Origin: Bacteroidota bacterium
Lineage (GTDB): Bacteria; Bacteroidota; Ignavibacteria; Kapaibacteriales; UBA961
Assembly: GCA_005788035.1 (NCBI GenBank)
Contig: SXZI01000171.1
Span: 1 to 50,113, forward strand
Direction: 5' to 3'
DNA: 50,113 nucleotides
In this document: positions 37,902 through 47,240 of the stretch, piece by piece
Layout of the letters: every line of letters begins with the position of its first letter
Position numbering within the stretch: the stretch's first letter is position 1
Position numbers and translations under genes: made by a program
The notes under the pieces: model-generated
The model's input: the letters and a program-made list of their open reading frames with translations, nothing else
Databases searched by the model: none
What the model was told of the DNA's origin: nothing

Positions 37902-39166
37902 TGAAGATTTTCACCCAAGTAAAGATAATTGCGATACTGATATTTATGCAAGGATTGGCGCTATCTCAAGAGTCAAATACCGTTTTGCTAGGCATCGATA
38001 ATTTGATCGAAATGGGTTTTTCTCCACTTGCCGGTAAACGCATTGCATTGCTTACAAACACTTCGGGTAGAACAGGGAATTTAGAACTCACTGCGAGTAT
38101 ATTTGCACAATCAGAGGAATGTTCGCTTGTTTGCATCCTTACACCTGAACATGGGTTTTTTGCAACTGCACCTGCAGGACAGGAAGTAGGAAATGATTCA
38201 TTGTATTCTGTGCCCACTTATTCTCTTTACGGCAAATTCAGAAGACCAGTCAAAAGCATGTTGGAATCTTGTGATATTGTTGTAGTTGACATACAAGATA
38301 TAGGCATCCGTTCTTATACGTATATCTCCACCTTATATAATCTCATGGATGCATGTGCTGAATTCGGTAAGCCGATACTCATCCTTGACAGGCCAAATCC
38401 TCTTGGTGGGTTGATAGTAGATGGTTCAGTAGCTGATCAAGATATGCTTTCTTTTGTAGGTATTGTACCCATTCCTTATCTCCATGGGTTGACAATCGGC
38501 GAATTTGCACTATATGTCAATGGAGAGGGTTTATTGCCTAAGAGAAATGGAAAAACAGTCAAGGCTGAATTGCAGGTTCTGAAGATGAAGTATTGGAAAA
38601 GATCCATGTCATGGGAACAAACAGGTTTGAAATTTGTACCAACTTCACCAAATATCCCAACTGTGAATGCAATCAGAGGGGCAGCGATTACCGGTCCGAT
38701 TGGAGAAATAGGGTCTGCCGGAATAGGTATAGGCACTTCATTTCCATTTCAATACTGTGCTTCACCTGATGTGAATGCTGAAGCTTTTCATGAATATGTA
38801 AAGGAAAATCTAGCCATGTTGGGTATTCAATCTGGAATTGGAGTTTATCGAATTTCATCAGGCAAATATCCCAATAAAGATTGTAAAGGAATCATGGTTT
38901 TTTCAGATGGAAATCCCAATGATAAACCGTATAGCGCGAGTATAGAATTGTTACTAGCACTGCGTCATTTCTTCCCTGAACAATTCACCAAAGACTATGT
39001 GAAAGATGAACCAAAATCAATGTTTAGAAAAATCATTGCAAATAATGAACTTGTGAATGCATTATTAATCAATGGTTCAGATGATGAAGTACGTGCTTCT
39101 ATGAATAAGGGCAAGGAAGAGTTTGAGAGGAAAAGGGAAAAGTACTTTCTTTACCCCATTTATTGA
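37898..39166 (+). CDS. namZ: DUF1343 protein (NamZ-type exo-beta-N-acetylmuramidase family), secreted
   Basis: Signal peptide; GKRIALLTNTSGRTG; LTPEHGFFATAPAGQEV; VVVDIQDIGIRSYTYISTLYNLMDACAEFGKPILILDRPNPLGG. Confidence 0.87.
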   Translation: MMKIFTQVKIIAILIFMQGLALSQESNTVLLGIDNLIEMGFSPLAGKRIALLTNTSGRTGNLELTASIFAQSEECSLVCILTPEHGFFATAPAGQEVGNDSLYSVPTYSLYGKFRRPVKSMLESCDIVVVDIQDIGIRSYTYISTLYNLMDACAEFGKPILILDRPNPLGGLIVDGSVADQDMLSFVGIVPIPYLHGLTIGEFALYVNGEGLLPKRNGKTVKAELQVLKMKYWKRSMSWEQTGLKFVPTSPNIPTVNAIRGAAITGPIGEIGSAGIGIGTSFPFQYCASPDVNAEAFHEYVKENLAMLGIQSGIGVYRISSGKYPNKDCKGIMVFSDGNPNDKPYSASIELLLALRHFFPEQFTKDYVKDEPKSMFRKIIANNELVNALLINGSDDEVRASMNKGKEEFERKREKYFLYPIY

Positions 39167-39858
39167 ATGCTATCCATTAATTCCTGCAACACTGCTCGAA
39201 ATTTATCAGCTTGTTCATGATCATGTGATATTGCTGTATATGCTGCTCCGATTTTCACTTTGACTGTACCCGGGAATATCAAGAGACCATCCGGCCTTGT
39301 TACTGTTTCTGTCCCAACCATTGCGATTGGAATAATTGGTATTCCTGTTTTGCTTGCCATCAAAAGTGAACCCTGTTTGAAAGGTAGGATATCATGAGGA
39401 GGATAAGACCAAGTGCCCTCAGGAAAAATGATGATGGAATGTCCGTCTTTTATCATGGACTTAGCTTTCAATATTGACATCGCGGCGGCTCTTGGTGAAC
39501 TTCTATCAACGGGAATATATGGGGAAAGTCGAAGAGCTAAACCTATCAATGGGTGATTAAGCAGTTCATGCTTGAAGACAAAGGCCGATCGCTTGGGTAA
39601 AATATCAAGCAAAACAAAAATATCCGCACTGCTTCTATGATTCACGATAAACACAGCTTGTTCAGGAATATGTTCTTCTCCACTCACATCAATGGAGATT
39701 TTGCAATGATCAATCACAGAATGTGCCCAGCGATGGGCAAAATCCTGAAATGCCACTGATATACCTAACAGAGATTTTACTCGATATGAGATAGCAAAAC
39801 CAAGAGTTATGAATACTACTTTGAGTGAACGATATATTGTGAACAGTAGAATCATCAA
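39160..39858 (-). CDS. plsC: 1-acyl-sn-glycerol-3-phosphate acyltransferase
   Basis: FIVNHRSSADIFVLLDIL (HxxxxD-type motif), IPVDRSSPRAAAMSILKA, IIFPEGTWSY. Confidence 0.92.
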   Translation of the reverse strand: MMILLFTIYRSLKVVFITLGFAISYRVKSLLGISVAFQDFAHRWAHSVIDHCKISIDVSGEEHIPEQAVFIVNHRSSADIFVLLDILPKRSAFVFKHELLNHPLIGLALRLSPYIPVDRSSPRAAAMSILKAKSMIKDGHSIIIFPEGTWSYPPHDILPFKQGSLLMASKTGIPIIPIAMVGTETVTRPDGLLIFPGTVKVKIGAAYTAISHDHEQADKFRAVLQELMDSIQ

Positions 39859-41168
39859 TGAATGAATGATGGAGGAATATGTTCGCCATGAGGATCTATG
39901 GAAGGATCACCAAGCAGGGCTTGTAATTTAGTTTCTAATTCAGGTGTAAGAATATGTTCTATGCTTTCAGCATCATCATGAATGTGATCGATGTCGAATT
40001 TAGCAGCATGAATTAAATATGCTTCCCATAAACGATGGAGACGCGTAATTTTTATCCCGCGAAGAAGCCCTTCTTTGCTTATGCACATTGTTTCAGGTTT
40101 TTGTGGCTTAATCGCAAAACCCTGCTTCATTAATCGAGCATTATAGCGCCCGCAATCAGGAACATGACCTTTGAGAAAATCAAGAGGTATATGTGCATAT
40201 TGTGGCAAAGAAAGTCCATTCGATTGCTCAACATGATGATAAGCATACTTTAAGATATTGTCTTCGATCGTTTGATGATGATGTTTTTTTTGTACGATGA
40301 TTCTACTTACAATTCCTCTTTGAGGTGCAAATAAAGCCGATACACAAAAAAGAAGTGATAAAACTAAAACTATTGTCGCTCCTGTTGGTATGTGAGGAAA
40401 CAGAATTGTTAACACTATTCCAAAGAATGAAGCCAGAATAGCTGAAGATACTGCAATGAGGAATATGGCTTGAAGATCTCTTTTCCAAAAACTTGCAATT
40501 GCATAGGGTATAATCAGAAGAGATCCGATGAGTATAGCGCCAGTAGCTGTTATTCCAGTTACGATGCTTGCTATGAGCATGATTTGCAGAATAACTTGCA
40601 ATAGCTCTACCGGTAGTCCGATGAAACGGGCAAATTCTCTATCAAAAATAAGCATGGTCAATTCTTTTCTCAGTAAAACTATTCCAAGCAATGTGAATGA
40701 GCATGTACATAAGAGGGGAATAATATCATCAAGCAACATTCCGGAAGCTTTGCCGAGAAGGAACATATCGAGACCGGATTGTTGTCCATTTCCTGATTGT
40801 TGGATAAATGTCAAGAGAAGTATCCCGACCCCAAAAAACACAGAAAGTACTATTCCTGTAGCAGCATCCTGTTTGATTTTTGTATGAGTATGCAACCACT
40901 GAATTGTGTATAGTCCAAACCATCCTGCAAGAGCTGCACCCAGGAATAAGGATATTGATGACTTCTCGCCTGAAATCAGAAATGCAATACATAAGCCAGG
41001 TAATACTGCATGTGCAATAGCATCACCCGTCAATGACTGCTTCCTTAACACTGTTAAGGTGCCAATGGCTGCAGATTGAATGGCAATGAGAATACATCCT
41101 GATAAGACTATCAAAATGCTTGGATTTACCAGAAGATCAATGATATTACGAAAGGAAAGTGATTCCAT
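39855..41168 (-). CDS. Metal ABC transporter permease fused to C-terminal DtxR/MntR-like domain
   Basis: N-terminal ABC-3 permease (TVLRKQSLTGDAIAHAVLPGLCIAFL; ATGAILIGSLLIIPYAIA). C-terminal TIEDNILKYAYHHVEQ...RLHRLWEAYLIHAAKFDIDHIHDDAESIEHILTPELETKLQALLGDPSIDPHGEHIP is a DtxR-family region. Confidence 0.9.
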   Translation of the reverse strand: MESLSFRNIIDLLVNPSILIVLSGCILIAIQSAAIGTLTVLRKQSLTGDAIAHAVLPGLCIAFLISGEKSSISLFLGAALAGWFGLYTIQWLHTHTKIKQDAATGIVLSVFFGVGILLLTFIQQSGNGQQSGLDMFLLGKASGMLLDDIIPLLCTCSFTLLGIVLLRKELTMLIFDREFARFIGLPVELLQVILQIMLIASIVTGITATGAILIGSLLIIPYAIASFWKRDLQAIFLIAVSSAILASFFGIVLTILFPHIPTGATIVLVLSLLFCVSALFAPQRGIVSRIIVQKKHHHQTIEDNILKYAYHHVEQSNGLSLPQYAHIPLDFLKGHVPDCGRYNARLMKQGFAIKPQKPETMCISKEGLLRGIKITRLHRLWEAYLIHAAKFDIDHIHDDAESIEHILTPELETKLQALLGDPSIDPHGEHIPPSFIH

Positions 41169-41254
41169 ATTCCTAAATTACATAAAATGAATATGACCTT
41201 CTATCGTCTATTTAGATCTTGTGAACACTAATCGTTACTGGAAACCGATCTTAC

Positions 41255-43771
41255 ATGTCTACAAATGAAGAATTGCTCCAAGCCATAACTGCAGGATCCG
41301 AACAGGATTCTTCACCAAACATACCAGAAAACCTAACCGTTTTACCCTTGAGGGATGTCATTATATACCCCTATATGATTTTCCCCGTACTCATTGGGCG
41401 AACATCTTCCCTGAAAGCCGTTTCACAGGCACTCGAAAGAGATAAATTCATCTTTGCTGCAACTCAAACTCAGGCTAGTATTGATGAACCGGAGCTAATA
41501 GATGTCTATCCACATGGCACAATCTGTAAAATACTCCAGGTGATCAGACTCCCAAATAACCTGCTAAAGGTTTTGGTGGAGGGGGTATTTCACGGTGTGA
41601 TTGAAAAGCCAATTGAAAATCCCGAGTGTTTGGAAGCACATATTCGCATTCTTAAACAAGATGATGTTATACAAGATGCTGAACTTGAAGCCTATGTTCG
41701 TAAAACTCAAGAAGCATTTTCGGCTTATGTTTCAACAAATAAACATTTGCCTCCTGAAATACAATCTGCATTTGAAAATATTGAAGATCCAGTCCGCAAA
41801 CTTTTTTATGCTGCTGCAAACATTGATAAAAATGTTCATGCAAAACAAGAAATACTACAGCAGACTTCTCTAAAAATGCAATACAAACATTTGTTAGAAA
41901 TGTTGAAAGATGAGTTGGAAGTTTTGAAACTTGAAGAAGAATTGGATACCAAGGTAGCAGATTCGATTCAAAAGACGCAGCGCAAGTATTACATTCAAGA
42001 GCAAATCAGAGCTTTGCAAAAAGAATTGGACGGTGATGAAGAGCTTTCACCGGAAATGCTCACTCTACTCCATGGTATAGAATCATCAGGGATGCCCGAT
42101 GATATAAAAAAAAGAGTACTTGAAGAATTTGACAAATTCAAAAAAACCATGTCTATGTCTCCAGAATATTCTGTTCTACGAACATATTTGGAAACAGTCA
42201 TCGGTTTGCCTTGGACTACTGTTACTGAAGATAGTACAGACCTTAGACATGTAGCTGATATCTTGAATGAAGATCATTATAATATGGAAAAACCCAAGGA
42301 AAGAATTCTTGAGTTTATATCGATTTTAAAAATGGCGGGGACTGCAAAAGGTCAAATTCTTTGTTTGTCTGGCCCTCCGGGTGTTGGTAAAACATCACTA
42401 GCCCGCTCAATAGCACGTGCTTTGGGAAGATCATTTGTTCGAATCTCTCTTGGCGGTATTCGTGATGAAGCCGAGATACGCGGACATCGTCGTACTTATA
42501 TTGGAGCTATGCCCGGTAAAATTATTGCTGCAATGAAAAAGGCCGGAACAGTGAATCCCGTGATTCTATTGGATGAAGTGGATAAGATGTCTATGGACTT
42601 CAGAGGAGATCCGTCTGCGGCTTTGTTAGAAGTATTGGATCCTGAGCAAAACAATGCCTTCAATGATCATTATCTTGAATTAGATTATGATTTATCAAAG
42701 GTTTTATTTATCACAACTGCAAATGTAAAATATAATATTCCTGCTCCACTTTTAGATCGAATGGAAGTGATTGATTTAAATAGTTATCTTGACTTTGAAA
42801 AAGTACAAATTGCCAAAAAGCACATTGTTCCAAATCTTTTGCAAGAATATGCATTAAAGAAGTATAAGATCTCTTTCAGTGATAAGGCATTGTTGAAAAT
42901 CATTAGAGAATATACAAGAGAATCAGGTGTTCGAAATCTAGAACGCGAAATTGCTTCCATACTTAGGAAGATTGCCAAAGAGATTGTATCAGGAAATAAA
43001 AAAAACACCTCAAAGGGTATCAAAGTATCTGAAGATTCTATTGAAGATTACTTGCGTACTCCAAGATTCAAAGAATCAAACTCCAATCTCACAGATAAAA
43101 TTGGAATTGCAACTGGACTTGCTTGGACTAGTGTTGGTGGTGATACTCTACCCGTTGAGGTAAGTATTATGCCTGGTTCTGAACGTTTGACGCTTACAGG
43201 TAAACTTGGCGATGTGATGAAAGAATCCGCTAGTGCTGCTTTGACCTATATCCGCTCACATGTTGAAGATCTCAGTATTTCACCGGGTTTCGAGAAAGGA
43301 AAAGAAATTCATATTCATGTTCCTGAAGGTGCAATTCCAAAAGATGGCCCATCCGCAGGAATTACTATGACAATTGCAATGATTTCTGCTGCAACAGGTA
43401 AACCCGTAAGAGGAGACATAGCCATGACGGGCGAAATAACATTGCGCGGTATGATTTTACCAATCGGTGGGCTCAATGAGAAATTGCTGGCAGCAAAGAG
43501 ACTTGGAATTAAGACAGTATTGATACCGGAAGGAAATGCCAAGGATATTCAGGAAGTAAATCCTCATATTTTAAAAGGACTAAACATCATTCCTGTTGAA
43601 TGTCTTGACCAAGCATTGCCCCATGCATTCAGAAAATGGACAGCTACTCGTTCTGATTTTACTTCAAAAAAGAACATAGCTATACCTACTCCACAACGAA
43701 AGAAAAAGAAAATTGCAGTAACGCAATCCAGTTCAAGTAGAAAAAAATCGGGAAGATTATCAAGAAGTTAA
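41255..43771 (+). CDS. lon: ATP-dependent protease Lon with basic C-terminal extension
   Basis: LSGPPGVGKTSLARSIARALGRSFVRISLGGIRDEAEIRGHRRTYIGAMPGKII; GAIPKDGPSAGITM (catalytic Ser); GGLNEKLLAAKRLGI (catalytic Lys). Confidence 0.98.
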   Translation: MSTNEELLQAITAGSEQDSSPNIPENLTVLPLRDVIIYPYMIFPVLIGRTSSLKAVSQALERDKFIFAATQTQASIDEPELIDVYPHGTICKILQVIRLPNNLLKVLVEGVFHGVIEKPIENPECLEAHIRILKQDDVIQDAELEAYVRKTQEAFSAYVSTNKHLPPEIQSAFENIEDPVRKLFYAAANIDKNVHAKQEILQQTSLKMQYKHLLEMLKDELEVLKLEEELDTKVADSIQKTQRKYYIQEQIRALQKELDGDEELSPEMLTLLHGIESSGMPDDIKKRVLEEFDKFKKTMSMSPEYSVLRTYLETVIGLPWTTVTEDSTDLRHVADILNEDHYNMEKPKERILEFISILKMAGTAKGQILCLSGPPGVGKTSLARSIARALGRSFVRISLGGIRDEAEIRGHRRTYIGAMPGKIIAAMKKAGTVNPVILLDEVDKMSMDFRGDPSAALLEVLDPEQNNAFNDHYLELDYDLSKVLFITTANVKYNIPAPLLDRMEVIDLNSYLDFEKVQIAKKHIVPNLLQEYALKKYKISFSDKALLKIIREYTRESGVRNLEREIASILRKIAKEIVSGNKKNTSKGIKVSEDSIEDYLRTPRFKESNSNLTDKIGIATGLAWTSVGGDTLPVEVSIMPGSERLTLTGKLGDVMKESASAALTYIRSHVEDLSISPGFEKGKEIHIHVPEGAIPKDGPSAGITMTIAMISAATGKPVRGDIAMTGEITLRGMILPIGGLNEKLLAAKRLGIKTVLIPEGNAKDIQEVNPHILKGLNIIPVECLDQALPHAFRKWTATRSDFTSKKNIAIPTPQRKKKKIAVTQSSSSRKKSGRLSRS

Positions 43772-45225
43772 TGATGATCACAAAGATTGCTGAATAAAAC
43801 CAAATACTGTTCTGCTGTATGTGCAATGGGATAATTGGTTTTCATGGAATTTTTGATGAGAACGTTCATCAATGGTTGATTTGCATAACACAAAATTGCA
43901 TTTTCAATGGATTCCGATAAAGCAATAGCGTTGAAATCCCTAAATACCAATCCATTCCCAATTTTAGAATCTTTGTCAAAAGCTTGGACTGTGTCCTTTA
44001 GGCCTCCCACATGCCGAACAATAGGAATGGTTCCGTATTTCATGGCATATATTTGCGTCAAACCGCAAGGTTCAAATGCAGAAGGCATAAGGAAAAAGTC
44101 TGCATAAGCAAGAATGGCATGCGCCAAAGACTCATTATACCCTTGAGTATATGAGCAAGATTTAGGGAACCTTTGATGTAATGCAGTAAAATACTCTTCG
44201 TAAGATCTATCTCCGGAACCAAGGACAACTAATCGAATGCTATCTTCTTGAAGGTAATGCTCAATGCACCCTTTCAGAATATTAAAGCCCTTTTGACTTG
44301 TGAATCGTGAAACAATTCCGAAGACAGGCAATGATTCATTGTTATATGATGAGGGAAATAACTGAGTAATTAATTGATGTCTACCTTTGACTTTACCTTC
44401 TACATCATTGATCGTGAAATGATGTGTTATGTACTCATCCATTTCAGGATTCCAGACATCATAATTTACTCCATTTAGAATGCCATGTAATTTGCCTTGA
44501 AATTGCTGAAATATCTCTTCTAATCCCTCACCAAATTCTACAGTCAATATTTCTTTTGCATAGCCTGGACTTACGGCTACTACAGCATCGGCGAAGTAAA
44601 TGCCAGCATATAACGCATTGAATAACTTCTTGAACAAAAACTGTGATTCATAAGGATCGTTTAGAAAATCCCAATTTGAAATATCATGCATTCTATCATT
44701 GTCATACCATCCTTGATATTGAGCATTATGGATAGTTAATATGCCTTTTGTTTTTGAGAAGAGTGGATGATCAGCATAATCAAGTTTTAGCATTGGTAGA
44801 AGAAGTGCTGTATGATAATCATGTGCTGAAATGATATCCGGCGAGATATTCAGTTTAATCATGATCTCGAAAGCAGCTTTGCATAATACATAAAATCGAA
44901 GATCATTATCGGCATAACCATCCGGATTACCGTATATTCCAGGTCTGTCATAGAGTTCATCGCACTCCAAAAGATACACCGGTATCAATGTATTATGGAT
45001 ATAAGTCTTATACACATGCACCGTATGAGAACAAATCGTCAACTCAATTTGCATATCAATAAGAGTGGTGGAATCTGATTCTGAAATGCATCCATATTTT
45101 GGCAGAACAATGATTGGTTCATGGCCAAGCTTCTCCCATCCGATTGGTAATGCTGCAGATATGTCAGCCAAACCTCCGACCTTTGCAAAATGTTCAAGTT
45201 CGGCACTAGAGAGAAGAATGGTCAT
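43768..45225 (-). CDS. glgA: Glycogen/starch synthase
   Basis: SSAELEHFAKVGGLADISAALPIG; ISAHDYHTALLLPMLK; PVFGIVSRFTSQKGFNIL; MPSAFEPCGLTQIYAMKYGTIPIVRHVGGLKDTV. Confidence 0.96.
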   Translation of the reverse strand: MTILLSSAELEHFAKVGGLADISAALPIGWEKLGHEPIIVLPKYGCISESDSTTLIDMQIELTICSHTVHVYKTYIHNTLIPVYLLECDELYDRPGIYGNPDGYADNDLRFYVLCKAAFEIMIKLNISPDIISAHDYHTALLLPMLKLDYADHPLFSKTKGILTIHNAQYQGWYDNDRMHDISNWDFLNDPYESQFLFKKLFNALYAGIYFADAVVAVSPGYAKEILTVEFGEGLEEIFQQFQGKLHGILNGVNYDVWNPEMDEYITHHFTINDVEGKVKGRHQLITQLFPSSYNNESLPVFGIVSRFTSQKGFNILKGCIEHYLQEDSIRLVVLGSGDRSYEEYFTALHQRFPKSCSYTQGYNESLAHAILAYADFFLMPSAFEPCGLTQIYAMKYGTIPIVRHVGGLKDTVQAFDKDSKIGNGLVFRDFNAIALSESIENAILCYANQPLMNVLIKNSMKTNYPIAHTAEQYLVLFSNLCDHH

Positions 45226-46091
45226 GCGATACTCCCTTGTGAAGAGGAATGCATTGATTCTTGCAGAGGGAGTAGTAGAGATTCATAAGAGGAGCACATG
45301 CGTTGAGCAAGTACAGCATCAGCTTTTGATGAAAAAATGCCATACATTGTAGATCCACTTCCACTCATCAACGAAAGATCTGCTCCGGCATCAAGTAGCA
45401 GTTTTTTGATTTTAGCCAATTCAGGATATACTGCATGAATCGGAGGTTCAAAATCATTTACAATTGTGTGGGATTTAAGATCAATGATACCATCATGAAT
45501 CAAGTCTTCGAATCGTATACATGAATGAGATGCATAGTCTTTCACCTGTGCATAAGCCCATGCAGTCCCTATATGTAGACCAGGCATGATAATGAGTATC
45601 CAAGCATTAAGTTCGATGGCGATTGGTCGAATAATTTCTCCTTGCCCCTCGACAATCGCTGGTTGATCTTGAAGAAAATAGGGAATGTCGCTTCCAAGGC
45701 TCAAAGCAATGTTGAGCATGTTTTCAGGACTGATGTCGATATTCCAAAGCTGAGTCAACGCTCGCAAGGTCACTGCAGCATCAGAGCTTCCTCCGCCCAT
45801 TCCAGCTCCGGCCGGAATTTTCTTATCTAGGTGGATTTTGGCCCCTAATGTTGTCCCAGAAAATTGTTTTAGGGCATAAGCTGCCTTCATTACGAGATTT
45901 TCCGCTGCGGGAATCTGAAAAGAACAATTATCAGTAAATAGTATGGAATCCTCATGCAATTCGAATGTCAAAACATCAAATAGACCCCGAATTGGCAGGA
46001 ATAATGAATGAATTGCATGATATCCATTCGGGAGAATGCCTGTTATTCGCAGTCCAAGATTTATCTTTGCATGTGCATGAAGTGTTAACAC
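45222..46091 (-). CDS. ispE: 4-diphosphocytidyl-2-C-methyl-D-erythritol kinase
   Basis: LTLHAHAKINLGLRITGILPNGYHAIHSLFLPI; KKIPAGAGMGGGSSDAAVTLRAL; LSLMSGSGSTMYGIF. A GTG start at 46091 fits the usual N-terminus better than the ORF-track start at 46145. Confidence 0.94.
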   Translation of the reverse strand: MLTLHAHAKINLGLRITGILPNGYHAIHSLFLPIRGLFDVLTFELHEDSILFTDNCSFQIPAAENLVMKAAYALKQFSGTTLGAKIHLDKKIPAGAGMGGGSSDAAVTLRALTQLWNIDISPENMLNIALSLGSDIPYFLQDQPAIVEGQGEIIRPIAIELNAWILIIMPGLHIGTAWAYAQVKDYASHSCIRFEDLIHDGIIDLKSHTIVNDFEPPIHAVYPELAKIKKLLLDAGADLSLMSGSGSTMYGIFSSKADAVLAQRMCSSYESLLLPLQESMHSSSQGSIA

Positions 46092-46125
46092 ATTCGTTCC
46101 TTTGCTTTCAAACTGTGCAAAAATG

Positions 46126-46767
46126 TCAAAATTTGACCAAATCACCTATCTCGGCGAAATACAAAGAAAGAGCATACATATTGTGTCCATGCTGATCCCG
46201 ATTATTTATTTCTTCATAGACACCAAAACCGCCCTTTTAATACTGTTTCCAATGACAATCATCACGATTTTGATTGACATATCTCTGTACTACAGTGAAA
46301 CAGTGCGAAATTTTGCATATCCAATTCTTGGGGGAATGTTAAGACCACATGAGCGTGAACGTACATCCCTTGTATTGAATGGTGCTTCTTGGGTTATGAT
46401 TGCAGCATGCATAACGATTGCCGTTTTCCCAAAGCCCCTTGCAATCATCGGTTATTCAATAGTCATTCTTTCCGATATTGCAGCAGCTTTGATTGGCCGA
46501 AAATATGGAACGATCCCATTTATGGATAAATCACTCCAGGGGAGTGCAGCCTTCTTTGTAGTGGCTTTGATTGTTTCAGCAATTTGGACCTGGATTTTTG
46601 AGTTTTCACTCCTGTTTTATGGTATTTCGGTCTTCGGTTCTTTGATTGCTACAGTTGCTGAGGCATCTACAACCAGACTCAAACTTGATGATAATCTTGC
46701 TGTTCCCATTTCATATGCCGGTATTACATGGTTATTGTCCATACTTTGTTCCATTCCTCTTTATTGA
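46126..46767 (+). CDS. Dolichol/phytol kinase-like (CDP-dependent polyprenol kinase superfamily) membrane protein
   Basis: GEIQRKSIHIVSMLIPIIYFF; SDIAAALIGRKYGTIPF..DKSLQGSAAFFVVALIV; multiple TMs. ATG at 46126. Confidence 0.8.
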   Translation, partial: SKFDQITYLGEIQRKSIHIVSMLIPIIYFFIDTKTALLILFPMTIITILIDISLYYSETVRNFAYPILGGMLRPHERERTSLVLNGASWVMIAACITIAVFPKPLAIIGYSIVILSDIAAALIGRKYGTIPFMDKSLQGSAAFFVVALIVSAIWTWIFEFSLLFYGISVFGSLIATVAEASTTRLKLDDNLAVPISYAGITWLLSILCSIPLY

Positions 46768-46771
46768 TCAT

Positions 46772-47230
46772 ATGCCATTACGTATCGGAGAGATCATTCC
46801 TGACTTTAAGGCTTTCAATCAATTTGGAACAGAGATATCCTCATCTGACTTAAAAGGGAAAAACACAGTCCTGTTTTTTTATCCAAAAGATGACACATAT
46901 ATGTGCACCAAGGAGGCATGTTCATTCCGGGATGCAAATGATGAATTTCTTCGTCATGAAATTCAGGTTTTTGGTATTAGTGCCGATAGCATCAGTCAAC
47001 ATGCAGATTTTGCACAAAAGCATGGATTGAATTATATGCTTCTATCCGATGAGAAAAATCATATTCGTAATCTTTTTGGGGTTCCTCGAGGATTGATGGG
47101 GCTTTTACCCGGAAGAGTCACTTATTGTTTCGATGAACAAGGCATACTTCTCTCGTTGATCGAGGCTTCTCTCAGCGCAGAATATCATGTTCAAGAAGCA
47201 CTGAAAACGTATAAAATCACTAAGTCATAA
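46772..47230 (+). CDS. bcp: Bcp/PrxQ-type peroxiredoxin
   Basis: LRIGEIIPDFKAFNQFGTEISSSDLKGKNTVLFFYPKDDTYMCTKEACSFRD retains the PxxxTxxC active site. ATG at 46772. Confidence 0.92.
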   Translation: MPLRIGEIIPDFKAFNQFGTEISSSDLKGKNTVLFFYPKDDTYMCTKEACSFRDANDEFLRHEIQVFGISADSISQHADFAQKHGLNYMLLSDEKNHIRNLFGVPRGLMGLLPGRVTYCFDEQGILLSLIEASLSAEYHVQEALKTYKITKS

Positions 47231-47240
47231 TTATTCTTTT

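Noticed and set aside
40528-40887. 119-aa + strand ORF
   Set aside because: Antisense to the permease part of the metal permease-DtxR fusion.
46772-47230. Peroxiredoxin with Tyr-Met in place of Pro-Gly before the peroxidatic Cys (DDTYMCTKE)
   Set aside because: The essential PxxxTxxC pattern is intact, so I do not treat the substitution as evidence of lost function.
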